44,149 nt of DNA from an uncultured Ruminococcus sp. (GCA_904393835.1 CAJFNC010000015.1:1-44149), one strand, 5' to 3'; positions 1-7,771 are shown, counted from the stretch's first letter. Notes: generated from the sequence alone by a model not told the origin. Program-made: numbers and translations.

Positions 1-60
1 CCTTTCCGATGTTTGCTTTTCTCACTCTTGTGAGCCGCTCACCTCAGCAGCGCAAGTGCT

Positions 61-89
61 ATTATATAGCATTTCTTCCCTTTTGTCAA
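61..89 (-). promoter_or_regulatory. Strong sigma-A promoter firing off the left edge (probable rRNA operon)
   Basis: Read on the minus strand, a perfect TTGACA (84-89) and a perfect TATAAT (61-66) are separated by 17 bp. A/T tracts upstream (about 90-130) resemble an UP element. The -10 lies in a small dyad (GCTATATAATAGC). Bases 1-55 would be the transcribed leader of whatever lies to the left. Such full-consensus promoters with UP-like tracts are typical of stable-RNA operons in Firmicutes. That identity is inference, because no RNA gene is inside the window. Confidence 0.75.
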
Positions 90-210
90 CACCTTTTTTC
101 AAATTTTTTCAAAAATATTTAAAGTTTTTTTCGAGTTGTGTTTTATTCGACATTTTACACACTTTTTACACAATATATAGTGCCTGTTATTTTTAACTTA
201 CTTTTAGCTC

Positions 211-239
211 TTGAAATTTTTATTAACTGATAGTACAAT
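211..239 (+). promoter_or_regulatory. Promoter for the zinc-ribbon membrane protein gene
   Basis: TTGAAA (211-216), a 17-bp spacer and TACAAT (234-239), about 80 bp before the ATG at 326. The spacing is ideal and both boxes differ from consensus at only one base. Confidence 0.5.
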
Positions 240-325
240 AGTGTTATTGTATGGTAAAATTATTTTATTATGTGATTTTATTGTAAAAGTTAATTTAAAA
301 AATCTAAAATTTTTGGGGGGTTATT

Positions 326-1303
326 ATGTCCGTCAGCAATCCGTTTATTAATAACTGCAAGCTTATTCGCAACTTTTTTGATTCCGCTCTGCTTTTAATC
401 ATATGCGTTCTGCTGTTCTGCTGTGCCTGCGCAGATATATTTTTAATTTACACGCTGAACTCGCCCGTAACCATTTTGGTTCCGTTAATTGCCGAACTTT
501 TTCCATCGGCTTTGTTGTTTGCAATATATATGCGAGCCTGCCGCGGAAAAAACATCTCCGTTTTAATTAAAGCGGCTGCCGTTTGCTTTACCGTTATTTC
601 GGCAGTATTGCTTTTATTGTGTGGGTCTGTGATGATAATGACTGTCCCGTGGTTTAGATACGCAATCAATCCGGCGCATGTGATGTCGCTTATTTATATA
701 TTATCATTGGCGGCTGTATTTATTACATATGCGATTACGCTTTTTTCCGCCGGCAAAAGCACTCGCTCTATTTATATATACAGATACGGCGCAAAATCCG
801 CTGCAGCAGCTGCTGTTATTTTTGCAATTATTATGGCTTTTGCTCTGGTGACTGCGGCTTTTGCAAAAACCTTTGACATCGACGCGTTTTTCAACGGCAA
901 TTTTTTTACTTATTTTGTACCGTCGGCTTTTTCAAAATTTTTGATTTGCATTTCGCTGGCTCTTAAATTATCAATCGCTGTATGCGCCGCTGTTTTTGCA
1001 CTGAAATATAATTCCTATATAAAAAAGCTGTCGGTCAATATTTCCTTAACGCCTGTTCGCAGTCGCTTTCGAACCGACAGTGCAGAAGAGAAGCAGGCTA
1101 AAGCAGACGTATCCAAAAAGAAAATTAAATATTTTTCCTCCGATTATGACACTTCGGCAAAAGCTTTTACAGAAAAGCCGAAAAATTTTGCCGACAAAAC
1201 AAATTTAACAAATAAATTATCGGCTGATAATTGTCCGATGTGCGGCGCGGCGTGCGACAGGCAGGCGGTATTCTGCAACAGCTGCGGCGTAAAAATCAGA
1301 TAA
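326..1303 (+). CDS. Polytopic membrane protein with C-terminal zinc ribbon, function unknown
   Basis: A 325-residue protein. About six hydrophobic segments fill residues 12-240, followed by a charged, probably flexible cytoplasmic stretch (about 245-300). The protein ends in a zinc-ribbon-like module with Cys303-x2-Cys306 and Cys317-x2-Cys320. The ATG at 326 follows a G-rich ribosome site (ggggggtt). It stands alone, convergent with the next lipoprotein gene, and the two share a bidirectional terminator. Similar short zinc ribbons occur at the ends of many clostridial membrane proteins of unknown role. I do not recognise the family, so no function is assigned. It is certainly a real gene, given its promoter, ribosome site, terminator and coherent topology. 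Confidence 0.85.
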   Translation: MSVSNPFINNCKLIRNFFDSALLLIICVLLFCCACADIFLIYTLNSPVTILVPLIAELFPSALLFAIYMRACRGKNISVLIKAAAVCFTVISAVLLLLCGSVMIMTVPWFRYAINPAHVMSLIYILSLAAVFITYAITLFSAGKSTRSIYIYRYGAKSAAAAAVIFAIIMAFALVTAAFAKTFDIDAFFNGNFFTYFVPSAFSKFLICISLALKLSIAVCAAVFALKYNSYIKKLSVNISLTPVRSRFRTDSAEEKQAKADVSKKKIKYFSSDYDTSAKAFTEKPKNFADKTNLTNKLSADNCPMCGAACDRQAVFCNSCGVKIR

Positions 1304-1315
1304 GTAAAATGCCGC

Positions 1316-1358
1316 AAAAAAAAAAAAAAAAACAAGCCCTCGCTTTGAGGGCTTTTGT
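1316..1358. terminator. Bidirectional rho-independent terminator
   Basis: A 7-bp stem AGCCCTC/GAGGGCT (1335-1341/1347-1353) has a run of 17 A on its left (1316-1332) and TTTTGTT on its right. It serves the convergent genes ending at 1303 (+) and 1369 (-). The oligo-A run gives an exceptionally long U tail to the minus-strand transcript. Confidence 0.85.
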
Positions 1359-1368
1359 TATGTCATAT

Positions 1369-1980
1369 TTATGAATTATGAAATGCGGTAAAGTTTGAAA
1401 CTACCTCTTCGCGATGCTTGTATGAATTGCTTGTTTTGTCGGGGTCTTCGTCATCAATCTTTGTATCGTTGTAAATCATAAGATACTTGCCGTTGTCGGA
1501 AAGATACGCATTTACCTCGGGCAAGTTGAGAATTGAAAAAGATCCGTCATTCTTTACCGAGTCAATAACCTGATTTGCGGTATCGTTGAGCTTTGAAGCA
1601 TCGTAGCTGTAAAGCTCGATTGTGATTTGTGAACCGTCGTATGTTGTTGTGTATTTTTTACCTGCCGAAGCGCCGATGAGCGAGCTGTCCATTTTTACAA
1701 CAGAGTCGTCCTTTACCTTGCCGTCGCTGTCTGTGTTGAGATAGCCGAGTTTTGCAAAGTAGCTTTCAAGTCCGTCAAGGCTGTCCTCATAGTCGGAAGC
1801 CTGAACGTCGCCATCCATAGACTGCTTATCCGTACTGCTGTCCGAATTTGAAGCGTCGGAAGCCTGAACGGATGAAGTTGCCGATGAGCCGTGGTCGTCG
1901 AGAGCGTCCTTGTAGGCACAGCCTGAAAACGCGGCTGCCATAAGTCCTGCACATAAAATTGCGGCAATAAGTTTTTTCAT
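1369..1980 (-). CDS. Predicted lipoprotein, function unknown
   Basis: A 203-residue protein with a lipoprotein signal peptide: Lys2-Lys3, a hydrophobic core, and the lipobox Phe18-Ser19-Gly20-Cys21. A Ser/Asp/Gln-rich linker (about 25-65) follows, as is typical of surface lipoproteins, then a roughly 130-residue globular part I cannot assign. The ATG at 1980 is preceded by AAAGGA. It would be lipidated by a Lgt-type enzyme such as the one encoded at 38.1 kb. Transcription starts about 110 nt upstream from a good promoter and passes through a terminator-like hairpin in the leader. It is monocistronic. Confidence 0.85.
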   Translation of the reverse strand: MKKLIAAILCAGLMAAAFSGCAYKDALDDHGSSATSSVQASDASNSDSSTDKQSMDGDVQASDYEDSLDGLESYFAKLGYLNTDSDGKVKDDSVVKMDSSLIGASAGKKYTTTYDGSQITIELYSYDASKLNDTANQVIDSVKNDGSFSILNLPEVNAYLSDNGKYLMIYNDTKIDDEDPDKTSNSYKHREEVVSNFTAFHNS

Positions 1981-2031
1981 AGTCTTATTCCTTTCAAATC
2001 ACTTAGATTTTTACTTCAATCAAAAAATTCA

Positions 2032-2061
2032 AAAATTCGGCTGTTGCGCCGCCCGAATTTT
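2032..2061 (-). terminator. Attenuator-like hairpin in the lipoprotein leader
   Basis: On the minus strand a 9-bp stem AAAATTCGG/CCGAATTTT closes a GC-rich loop and is followed by two T runs. It lies between the promoter at 2097-2125 and the start codon at 1980. Position and shape suggest conditional termination. No matching antiterminator partner was identified. Confidence 0.45.
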
Positions 2062-2096
2062 CTCCGCCGTAATTGACGGGACATATCTGTTATTGT

Positions 2097-2125
2097 ATTA
2101 TAACGCAATTGTCAAGATAAATCAA
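2097..2125 (-). promoter_or_regulatory. Promoter for the lipoprotein gene
   Basis: TTGATT (read from 2125 to 2120), a 17-bp spacer and a perfect TATAAT (2102 to 2097) on the minus strand. Confidence 0.55.
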
Positions 2126-2149
2126 CACAAATTAAACAAAAGAAAAGCA

Positions 2150-2180
2150 AAACGCAGGTTTGACAGTCAAACCTGCGTTT
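2150..2180 (-). terminator. Rho-independent terminator of the G5/3D protein gene
   Basis: A 14-bp perfect stem (2150-2163/2167-2180) encloses a 3-nt loop. On the minus strand it is followed by a broken T run. It begins 5 bp after the stop codon at 2185. Confidence 0.85.
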
Positions 2181-2184
2181 TTAT

Positions 2185-3348
2185 TTATCCGATAATATAT
2201 ACATTTACGTTTCGTCTGCCGAAGTTGACACATTCACCGTAAGTATTGTAGAAGCAGTCAACAATTGCCGTGCCTGCCATAAGCGCTCCGCCCGTATCAA
2301 CCGCCGTTGCGTAACCGTAAACAACGCTGCCGTCGGTAGATGTGATATAGAGCTTTGAGCCGTAGGGGATAATGTTGGGGTTTACCGCAACGCCGCCGTG
2401 ATAAGCAGCAACGCCTGTGGCTGTGAGAGCGCCAGCGGGAGCTGTGTAAGCCGTGCCCGAACCGTTTACCACCCTGCTGTATGCAACCGTGTTGCCGTTG
2501 TAATCAACAAACGTGCCTGCCACCTTGTCGGTTTTGGCTCCCTTTATGCCGATGAGCACTTCTTTGTTTACGGGTTCTTTTACAACCTCTTCGGAAATAA
2601 CCTCTTCGCCCGACTTTTTGCCGTCGATATATTTGACACGTTTTGTGACGAGCTTTTCGCCGTTTTTACCATCGGTTTTCACCTTTGTCTTGCCGAGCTC
2701 AACGTCTTTTGAATTTTTCTTTACAGTTTTGTATGAGATTTTTTCGGTTACCTGCTCTTCGGAATAAGTTACGCGCTTTACCGTCAGAGTTTCAATATCC
2801 TTTACCTGATTATCCTTTGACACGCTTAAAATATCGTTTTCGCCGAGCTTAAAGTCCGAATACTCAATCATATCGCTGATTTTGCCGTAGGGAACAAGCT
2901 CGTTGTAAACTTTGCCGTCGGCTTTTATAAGGATAGTTTTGCAGTCGAAAATATTAATTTCCATACCTGCGTAAATTTCTGTGTCCTTTACAGGATAAAC
3001 AATCTGATTTTTTTCAAGAGTAATTTCGGCTTTTCTGAGAGCGTCCTCTACGGTACCCTTGGCGATTTTGACAGTCTTTGTTCCCGAAGAGGTAATTACC
3101 TTGACTTCTTTTGCTTTAATAATTTCCTGATCAACCTGATTACCGTCGTTGTTTGCCACAAGTACGTCGCCGCTGAGCAATTCGTATTCGATAGTGTGGT
3201 TGAACGTTGTGTTTGTCGAATTGGATTCATCGTTTGTATCAACTACGGACAATGCCGCTGCCGTTGATGATGAAAGGATAATTGCTGCAGCAAGTACAAC
3301 CGCTGCGGCTTTTTTAGCTGTGCGGCGTTTTTCTGCTTTAATCTCCAT
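2185..3348 (-). CDS. Secreted G5 / DUF348 / 3D-domain cell-wall protein (YabE-like)
   Basis: A 387-residue exported protein. An N-terminal hydrophobic segment (about 12-35) is followed by ubiquitin-like DUF348 repeats (about 45-190), a G5-type region rich in Lys/Glu/Val (about 190-290), and a C-terminal 3D domain with conserved aspartates (AVDTGG, then IVDCF). The 3D domain is shared with lytic transglycosylase-like proteins such as MltA, YabE and Rpf-like resuscitation factors, so peptidoglycan binding or remodelling outside the membrane is expected. The family is established; the enzymatic activity here is inferred. An in-frame ATG 33 bp upstream exists, but AGGAG lies 7 bp before the ATG at 3348, so that start is preferred. 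It has its own promoter and terminator. Confidence 0.88.
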   Translation of the reverse strand: MEIKAEKRRTAKKAAAVVLAAAIILSSSTAAALSVVDTNDESNSTNTTFNHTIEYELLSGDVLVANNDGNQVDQEIIKAKEVKVITSSGTKTVKIAKGTVEDALRKAEITLEKNQIVYPVKDTEIYAGMEINIFDCKTILIKADGKVYNELVPYGKISDMIEYSDFKLGENDILSVSKDNQVKDIETLTVKRVTYSEEQVTEKISYKTVKKNSKDVELGKTKVKTDGKNGEKLVTKRVKYIDGKKSGEEVISEEVVKEPVNKEVLIGIKGAKTDKVAGTFVDYNGNTVAYSRVVNGSGTAYTAPAGALTATGVAAYHGGVAVNPNIIPYGSKLYITSTDGSVVYGYATAVDTGGALMAGTAIVDCFYNTYGECVNFGRRNVNVYIIG

Positions 3349-3455
3349 CAAAAAACTCCTTTTCGTTATTTGGGATTTCACCCGCGCACCGTTTTTTGCA
3401 GGAATTATACGGCGCGTTTTGCACCGTAATTTCTGCCCCGCTCGGTACGTTGGGC

Positions 3456-3484
3456 ATTATAAGCTGGTTTTTTTGTTATGTCAA
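3456..3484 (-). promoter_or_regulatory. Consensus promoter for the G5/3D protein gene
   Basis: Perfect TTGACA and TATAAT with a 17-bp spacer on the minus strand. The roughly 100-nt untranslated leader (3349-3449) contains small G/C-rich hairpins. I could not match it to a known riboswitch. Confidence 0.75.
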
Positions 3485-4300
3485 CTCGCTTTAAGCAATA
3501 AAAACTATGCAAATTGCACAAACAATATTGTCATATTTCCGAAAAAGCATTATTTTTTTAAGCTATTTTTGCGGCTTATCCTGCAAAAATGTGGTCAATT
3601 TGCAAGAATTTGAGTTGTCACCATTTTGTTATCGTTTGATTAACGATTTGTTACCATTATATGACAGAAATTACAGAATTATTACAACAGCAATTTTCAA
3701 CTATAATTAAGGCTTTATTAAGGATCGTAAGCCCGTATCGTGTTAAATTTTTACCATTATTCTTTTATTTCCGAATGAGAAATTTCTTTATATTTCCTTT
3801 AAAATATTATAAAATCAAGTTTAATATGTAATTTATGTAATTTTTTAAATCAGGGCTTATTTTAGCGTTGTTTTTTATAAAAATTATTTTTAATTTTATT
3901 AGATTTAATCAGCATTTTTCGGCATTTTCAGCCTCATATCGCCTCTTTTAACTCACAATATTTAATTATATAAAAGCAATTTTTAATATAATTTTTTAGC
4001 ATAAAACAGCGGCATACCGACTGTTTTTGCCTGTCTGCCGCTGAAATAGTTTCTATATATATGTATTTGTACAAGTGTTTGCGCCCATATGTGGTATGTC
4101 AGTTTTTGAAAAAACAGGATTTTGGTTAGTTTAATTTTCGTTACTTGGGTTTCTATATATATGTAATTATACGGACGGTTTACCATACAATTTTCGTTTC
4201 TATATATAAGTAAAACGGACGCTGTTAAAATTAAGTCGGACAGTTGTTTCTATATATATGAATAAAATGCTTTTTCATATATACTATATATAAGGAAAAA
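3485..4300. other. Gene-free AT-rich gap
   Basis: About 0.8 kb with no supportable coding region. It is strongly A/T rich. The only structure I see is the set of four GTTTCTATATATATG-type repeats between 4049 and 4260. Confidence 0.6.
4049..4260 (+). repeat. Four spaced GTTTCTATATATATG repeats
   Basis: The 15-mer GTTTCTATATATATG occurs at 4049-4063, 4149-4163 and 4246-4260. A one-base variant (GTTTCTATATATAAG) is at 4196-4210. Starts are 100, 47 and 50 bp apart, so they approximate a 50-bp period with one site missing. The intervening sequences are unrelated apart from an ACGGACG or CGGAC shortly after three of them. The array is downstream of the AraC gene on the minus strand. The function is unknown. 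Confidence 0.7.
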
Positions 4301-4322
4301 GGCAGCGTCAAAAGACGCTGCC
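4301..4322 (-). terminator. Rho-independent terminator of the first AraC gene
   Basis: A 9-bp perfect stem GGCAGCGTC/GACGCTGCC with an AAAA loop. On the minus strand TTTTTCC follows. It lies about 60 bp past the stop codon. Confidence 0.8.
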
Positions 4323-4380
4323 CAAAAGAAGATAATCATGAAAAAACTATTATCAAACAAATTTATTAACTTATGTTTTA

Positions 4381-5220
4381 TCAGCCGTTTAAAAGCTTCT
4401 TTTTGTACTGAGCAGGAGTGCATTTATAAACCTTTTTGCACTGTGTGATGAATGACTTTACATTTGCAAAGCCGTTTTCAAGCGCTGCCGCAGATACTGT
4501 TGAATTTTTGGTAAGCATATCCTGAATAGCATTTTCAAGTCTAAGATTGGCAAGGTATTCGGAAAAACTTACCTGGGTTACATTTTTAAAATATTTTGAA
4601 AAGTATGAAGGTGAAAGATTAACCACCGATGAAATTTCATCGAGAGGAATTTCACGCTTGAAGTTTTCGTTAATATAAGCAATTGCCGTCTTTGCGTATG
4701 AAAAATCACGTCTGGGAATGATCAGAGTATTTGACGCACGGCGGAAGCAGATGCAATACTTCATAAGAAGGTAGTAAATTTTGTTCACGTATGAAATTTG
4801 AAGCAGAGCTGCATAATCGTCCTCATCGGGATTAACCTGAGCTATGTCCTGAAGCACCTTGATGATTTCGGGCTTTGCATTGGGATGCGCATTGATATCG
4901 AAAATTACGCTGTCAATCGGCTTGCAGAAAAATCTCATATATTCAAATGAAAGCTGAATACACACGAGCTTCGCTTTGCCGCCGGCAACAGGGCGTACAA
5001 GATGAACATCCTCACTGTTGAATATGATGAAATCACCCTCGTCAACGATTGATACACTGCCGTTATTGGGACATTCTGCCTGACCCTCAACCACGTAAAT
5101 GATTTCGGGCTCGCGATGCCAATGTAATTCTGTTTTGTGTGTTTCCGATGACAAATTCATTACCATAATTTTTGCAGGTACGTTCTTGTCATAATTTATT
5201 ATCTCATATTTGTAATTCAT
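4381..5220 (-). CDS. AraC-family regulator with cupin sensor domain
   Basis: A 279-residue transcription factor. The N-terminal half (about 10-110) is a cupin-like ligand-binding fold with a His-x-His pattern (ELHWHREPEI) and GDFIIF. The C-terminal third (about 180-279) carries two helix-turn-helix motifs of the AraC/XylS type (IPLDEISSVVNLSPSYFSK and the final VKSFITQCKKVY region). Such proteins usually sense sugars or other small molecules and act on neighbouring catabolic genes, but no such genes are adjacent. The ATG at 5220 is preferred over one 21 bp upstream because AAGGA lies at a suitable distance. It is divergent from a second AraC gene, and the two share a 138-bp promoter region. 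Confidence 0.9.
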   Translation of the reverse strand: MNYKYEIINYDKNVPAKIMVMNLSSETHKTELHWHREPEIIYVVEGQAECPNNGSVSIVDEGDFIIFNSEDVHLVRPVAGGKAKLVCIQLSFEYMRFFCKPIDSVIFDINAHPNAKPEIIKVLQDIAQVNPDEDDYAALLQISYVNKIYYLLMKYCICFRRASNTLIIPRRDFSYAKTAIAYINENFKREIPLDEISSVVNLSPSYFSKYFKNVTQVSFSEYLANLRLENAIQDMLTKNSTVSAAALENGFANVKSFITQCKKVYKCTPAQYKKKLLNG

Positions 5221-5358
5221 AATAATTTTTCCTTGTATCATATTGCATAAATTGTAAATATGTTGTATATTAATTTTAGTATATACATATATTACTATTA
5301 AATCTATGTAAAATTGTTAGAATGTTATGGATTAATGTTGCTTAAAGGACGTTTTTTT

Positions 5359-6156
5359 ATGAATTATACTTATAATGTTATAAATTGTCAATGCACAAAC
5401 TGCGGGGATGAAACCGATGTTAAGTTTGTTCACAGTAAAAACACTATTAAAGAAACTTACACTCTTTACCTGATAACTTCAGGCAACGGTATTGCCGTTG
5501 TTGACGAAAACCGATATTTTTTAGAGGAGGGAATGAGCTTGATTTCATTTCCTTTTTCCGACCTGAGTATCATTTCCGAAAAAAAGACGCCGATAAAATT
5601 CAAATGGATTGAGTTTAAGGGATCAGAGGCGGCTTGGATTATAAGTCAGACGTCGTTTTCAAAAATTAATCCTTTTACTTTAAGTCCGAAAATCACGGAT
5701 TTTGAAAAATACTTTGATATTGCCGAGTGTCATAAAAAAGAGTTGTTTGCGCGTTGCCGTGCAAGCGGCAAACTGATTGAGCTGCTTTCTTTTTATATTC
5801 AGTTTTCACCAAACGTTAACGATAATACGGAAAGTTACGTTGTATCAGCACGCAACTACATCGACAAAAACTACCGCGAGTCTGATTTTTCGGTACAGTC
5901 GGTTGCCGACCATATCAAAATTGACCGTACCTACCTTTACCGCCTGTTTAAAAAAGAAACGGGAATGTCGGTTAAGGACTATATAAACAACTGTCGGATT
6001 TCCAAAGCGGAAGAGTTGCTTGCGAATCCGTCAATCCCGATTAAGGACGTTGCGTATTCTGTGGGATTTTCCGATCAAATGTATTTTTCACGCACTTTTA
6101 AAAAATTTACAGGCGTAACACCGACGGATTTTCGAAAAGAAACGATAACTAAGTAG
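5359..6156 (+). CDS. AraC-family regulator, divergent partner of the preceding one
   Basis: A 265-residue AraC/XylS-type regulator. The N-terminal cupin-like sensor region spans about 1-130. The C-terminal double helix-turn-helix (about 160-265) includes FSVQSVADHIKIDRTYLYR and the family signature DVAYSVGFSDQMYFSRTFKK. The ATG at 5359 follows AAAGGAC; an upstream in-frame ATG at 5314 lacks a ribosome site. Both divergent regulators open with the pattern MNY-x-Y-x2-IN, which hints at an old duplication, but the sensor halves have diverged. The target is unknown. The genes downstream are small proteins with their own promoter. Confidence 0.88.
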   Translation: MNYTYNVINCQCTNCGDETDVKFVHSKNTIKETYTLYLITSGNGIAVVDENRYFLEEGMSLISFPFSDLSIISEKKTPIKFKWIEFKGSEAAWIISQTSFSKINPFTLSPKITDFEKYFDIAECHKKELFARCRASGKLIELLSFYIQFSPNVNDNTESYVVSARNYIDKNYRESDFSVQSVADHIKIDRTYLYRLFKKETGMSVKDYINNCRISKAEELLANPSIPIKDVAYSVGFSDQMYFSRTFKKFTGVTPTDFRKETITK

Positions 6157-6261
6157 AGTATTTCACAGCAGGGCAGCCAATACAAACTTTTCTGTCTGAT
6201 AACAAGAGTTTTATCTTAAAACAAACTTAAAATTTAATTGGTATTTTGTTGAAAATATCCT

Positions 6262-6290
6262 TTGAAATTTTTGAAAATATTTTTTATAAT
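6262..6290 (+). promoter_or_regulatory. Promoter for the 79-residue protein gene
   Basis: TTGAAA (6262-6267), a 17-bp spacer and a perfect TATAAT (6285-6290). The start site should fall near 6297, immediately before a long hairpin. Confidence 0.65.
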
Positions 6291-6298
6291 AATATTAC

Positions 6299-6345
6299 AA
6301 CGTGTAGCTTAGATGCGTAATTCCGGTTGCGTATGGCTGCACGTT
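6299..6345 (+). promoter_or_regulatory. Long 5'-terminal hairpin in the leader
   Basis: The leader folds into a stem of AACGTG/CACGTT, then AGC/GCT, then ATGCGTAA/TTGCGTAT (with two G-U pairs), capped by TTCCGG. It starts within a few bases of the predicted transcription start and ends about 25 bp before the start codon. It could stabilise the mRNA or gate translation. Confidence 0.5.
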
Positions 6346-6371
6346 TACTTTTTTTGAAAGGATGTATAAAA

Positions 6372-6611
6372 ATGAAACGTGTAAAAGCAGCTTGTATTTG
6401 TCAAACCCTCCATTTTATGCTCAAGGAGGACGTCGGACACGACTATGCCGTATCTTTGGTAAAACAGGAAGTTGAGCAATATAAGAAAAGGCTTGAACGT
6501 AATTTTACAAAATACAAAATTACAGAACAAACTGAGCAGCCTGACGGTTCTATTATAGTAAAAGTAATTAAACAATATAACTCAAGTCCCGTCGGAAATT
6601 ATTTGGATTAA
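6372..6611 (+). CDS. Small conserved protein of unknown function
   Basis: A 79-residue, mostly helical, charged protein without membrane segment or signal peptide. The middle (about 25-45) is rich in Lys, Arg and Glu and could form a coiled coil. The C-terminal half reads as a small beta structure (DGSIIVKVIKQYN, ending GNYLD). AAAGGA precedes the ATG at 6372; an upstream in-frame ATG at 6327 lies inside the leader hairpin. I have the impression that proteins of this shape are widespread in Clostridia, but I cannot assign a role. It is followed by a four-helix membrane protein gene. Confidence 0.75.
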   Translation: MKRVKAACICQTLHFMLKEDVGHDYAVSLVKQEVEQYKKRLERNFTKYKITEQTEQPDGSIIVKVIKQYNSSPVGNYLD

Positions 6612-6688
6612 TCAATACATAGCTCAGGCAACGGCGCTGTTATTATAAATTTATAGTTTTAGTTTATAAAGATTATATCGGAGGAAAA

Positions 6689-7192
6689 ATGTCAAAGAAA
6701 AAAATACAGGGAATTGTTTTCGGAGTGATTATGTCTTATTCTATGGCGTTAGGTATGGAAATCTACAATGTTGCCATAAATCAGGGGATAAATCTGAATT
6801 TCGGCGGATTCAGCAATATGACATACCTTGTCTTTTTGGACGCGATTAAAGAAACGTCTTATATGGGGTTGTTTGTTATTCTTTTTTCTAATCTCTGGGG
6901 TAATCGCATCGGAGCGGCTTTTGCAGCAAAACATTGCGACCCTCAAAAGGATAATCCTTACATATGCCGACTTTTGCGCCAAGGCGGAACCGTCGCGGTA
7001 ATGTGTCCGACAATGAGTCTTGTCGCCTCTGTTTTATTCAGTGTTATTCTCGGCGGCGCTCCGATTTATCGTCTGCCGGCAATTTGGATAGGAACATTTT
7101 TTAAAAACTTTCCTATGGCGTTCTTTTGGAATATGTTTGCCGCCGCTCCGTTTACTAATTGGATCTGTGAGAAAATTTTTCGGAAATCTTAA
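6689..7192 (+). CDS. DUF2798-like four-helix membrane protein
   Basis: A 167-residue integral membrane protein with about four hydrophobic helices (roughly 8-28, 45-70, 98-122 and 130-160). The short internal patterns GIVFGVIMSYSMA and FWNMFAAAP resemble the two-fold repeated helix pairs of DUF2798-type proteins. The function of that family is unknown. GGAGG lies 5 bp before the ATG. It is probably co-transcribed with the preceding 79-residue gene (77-bp gap) and ends at a clear terminator. Confidence 0.75.
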   Translation: MSKKKIQGIVFGVIMSYSMALGMEIYNVAINQGINLNFGGFSNMTYLVFLDAIKETSYMGLFVILFSNLWGNRIGAAFAAKHCDPQKDNPYICRLLRQGGTVAVMCPTMSLVASVLFSVILGGAPIYRLPAIWIGTFFKNFPMAFFWNMFAAAPFTNWICEKIFRKS

Positions 7193-7203
7193 TATCTTAA
7201 TTC

Positions 7204-7230
7204 AACGCCTGTCTTTAAACAGGCGTTTTG
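7204..7230 (+). terminator. Rho-independent terminator
   Basis: A 9-bp perfect stem AACGCCTGT/ACAGGCGTT (7204-7212/7219-7227) runs into a short T tail, 12 bp after the membrane protein stop. Confidence 0.8.
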
Positions 7231-7382
7231 CATAATAACATAATAATAAATCAAGACAGTTACTGCACTTTCAGTGAATAATTTCCTTTTATTAGGGCAA
7301 TAATACTTTTGTCAGCTCTGAATATGAGGTTTGATTTAAACACCTGCCCAAATAAAAATCTGTTGAGAGTGTTATCAAAGAT

Positions 7383-7690
7383 GATTTTTTATTTGAAGTG
7401 TTAGAGTCGGACAACTAACGTATTTGCTAAAGCAAACCTGTCTCCTCTAATCTAAAAAACGTGATTTTTTATTTGAAGTGTTACAGTCGGGCAACTAACG
7501 TATTTGTTAAAGCAAACCTGTCTCCTCAAATCTAAAAAACGTGATTTTTTATTTGAAGTGTGCAGTCGGGCAACTAACGTATTTGCTAAAGATAAACCTG
7601 TCTCCTCAAATCTAAAAAACGTGATTTTTTATTTGAAGTGTTACAGTCGGGCAACTAACGTATTTGCTAAAGATAAACCTGTCTTCTCGA
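7383..7690 (-). repeat. Four tandem 80-bp units of the GAGAAGACAGGTT/CCCGAC repeat family
   Basis: Exact 80-bp periodicity: units begin at 7383, 7463, 7543 and 7623 and are about 90% alike. Read on the minus strand each unit has a box GAG(G/A)AGACAGGTTTG, a small hairpin (TTTGC-TTTA-GCAAA), and a box GTTGCCCGACTGT, then an A/T-rich linker. Related units recur at 23.5-24.1 and 28.4-29.05 kb. The array ends just before the promoter of the rubredoxin operon. It contains no credible coding sequence. Confidence 0.9.
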
Positions 7691-7699
7691 ATAAAAATA

Positions 7700-7727
7700 T
7701 TGACAAAATTATTTGTGATGGTATAAT
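7700..7727 (+). promoter_or_regulatory. Promoter of the rubredoxin-rubrerythrin operon
   Basis: Perfect TTGACA (7700-7705), a 16-bp spacer and a perfect TATAAT (7722-7727), directly after the repeat array. Confidence 0.75.
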
Positions 7728-7771
7728 TAAAATAAGCAATAATATACAACAATATCAAATAGGAGTTACTT

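Noticed and set aside
3349..3449. c-di-AMP (ydaO-type) riboswitch before the G5/3D gene
   Set aside because: Such switches often precede cell-wall hydrolase genes, but the 100-nt leader is too short and the conserved motif blocks are not present.
3149..3613. Plus-strand open frame opposite the G5/3D gene
   Set aside because: Antisense shadow of a well-supported gene and its promoter, with no ribosome site.
4049..4260. CRISPR array from spaced repeats
   Set aside because: The repeats are only 15 bp, very A/T rich, with one irregular spacing and no cas genes in 44 kb.
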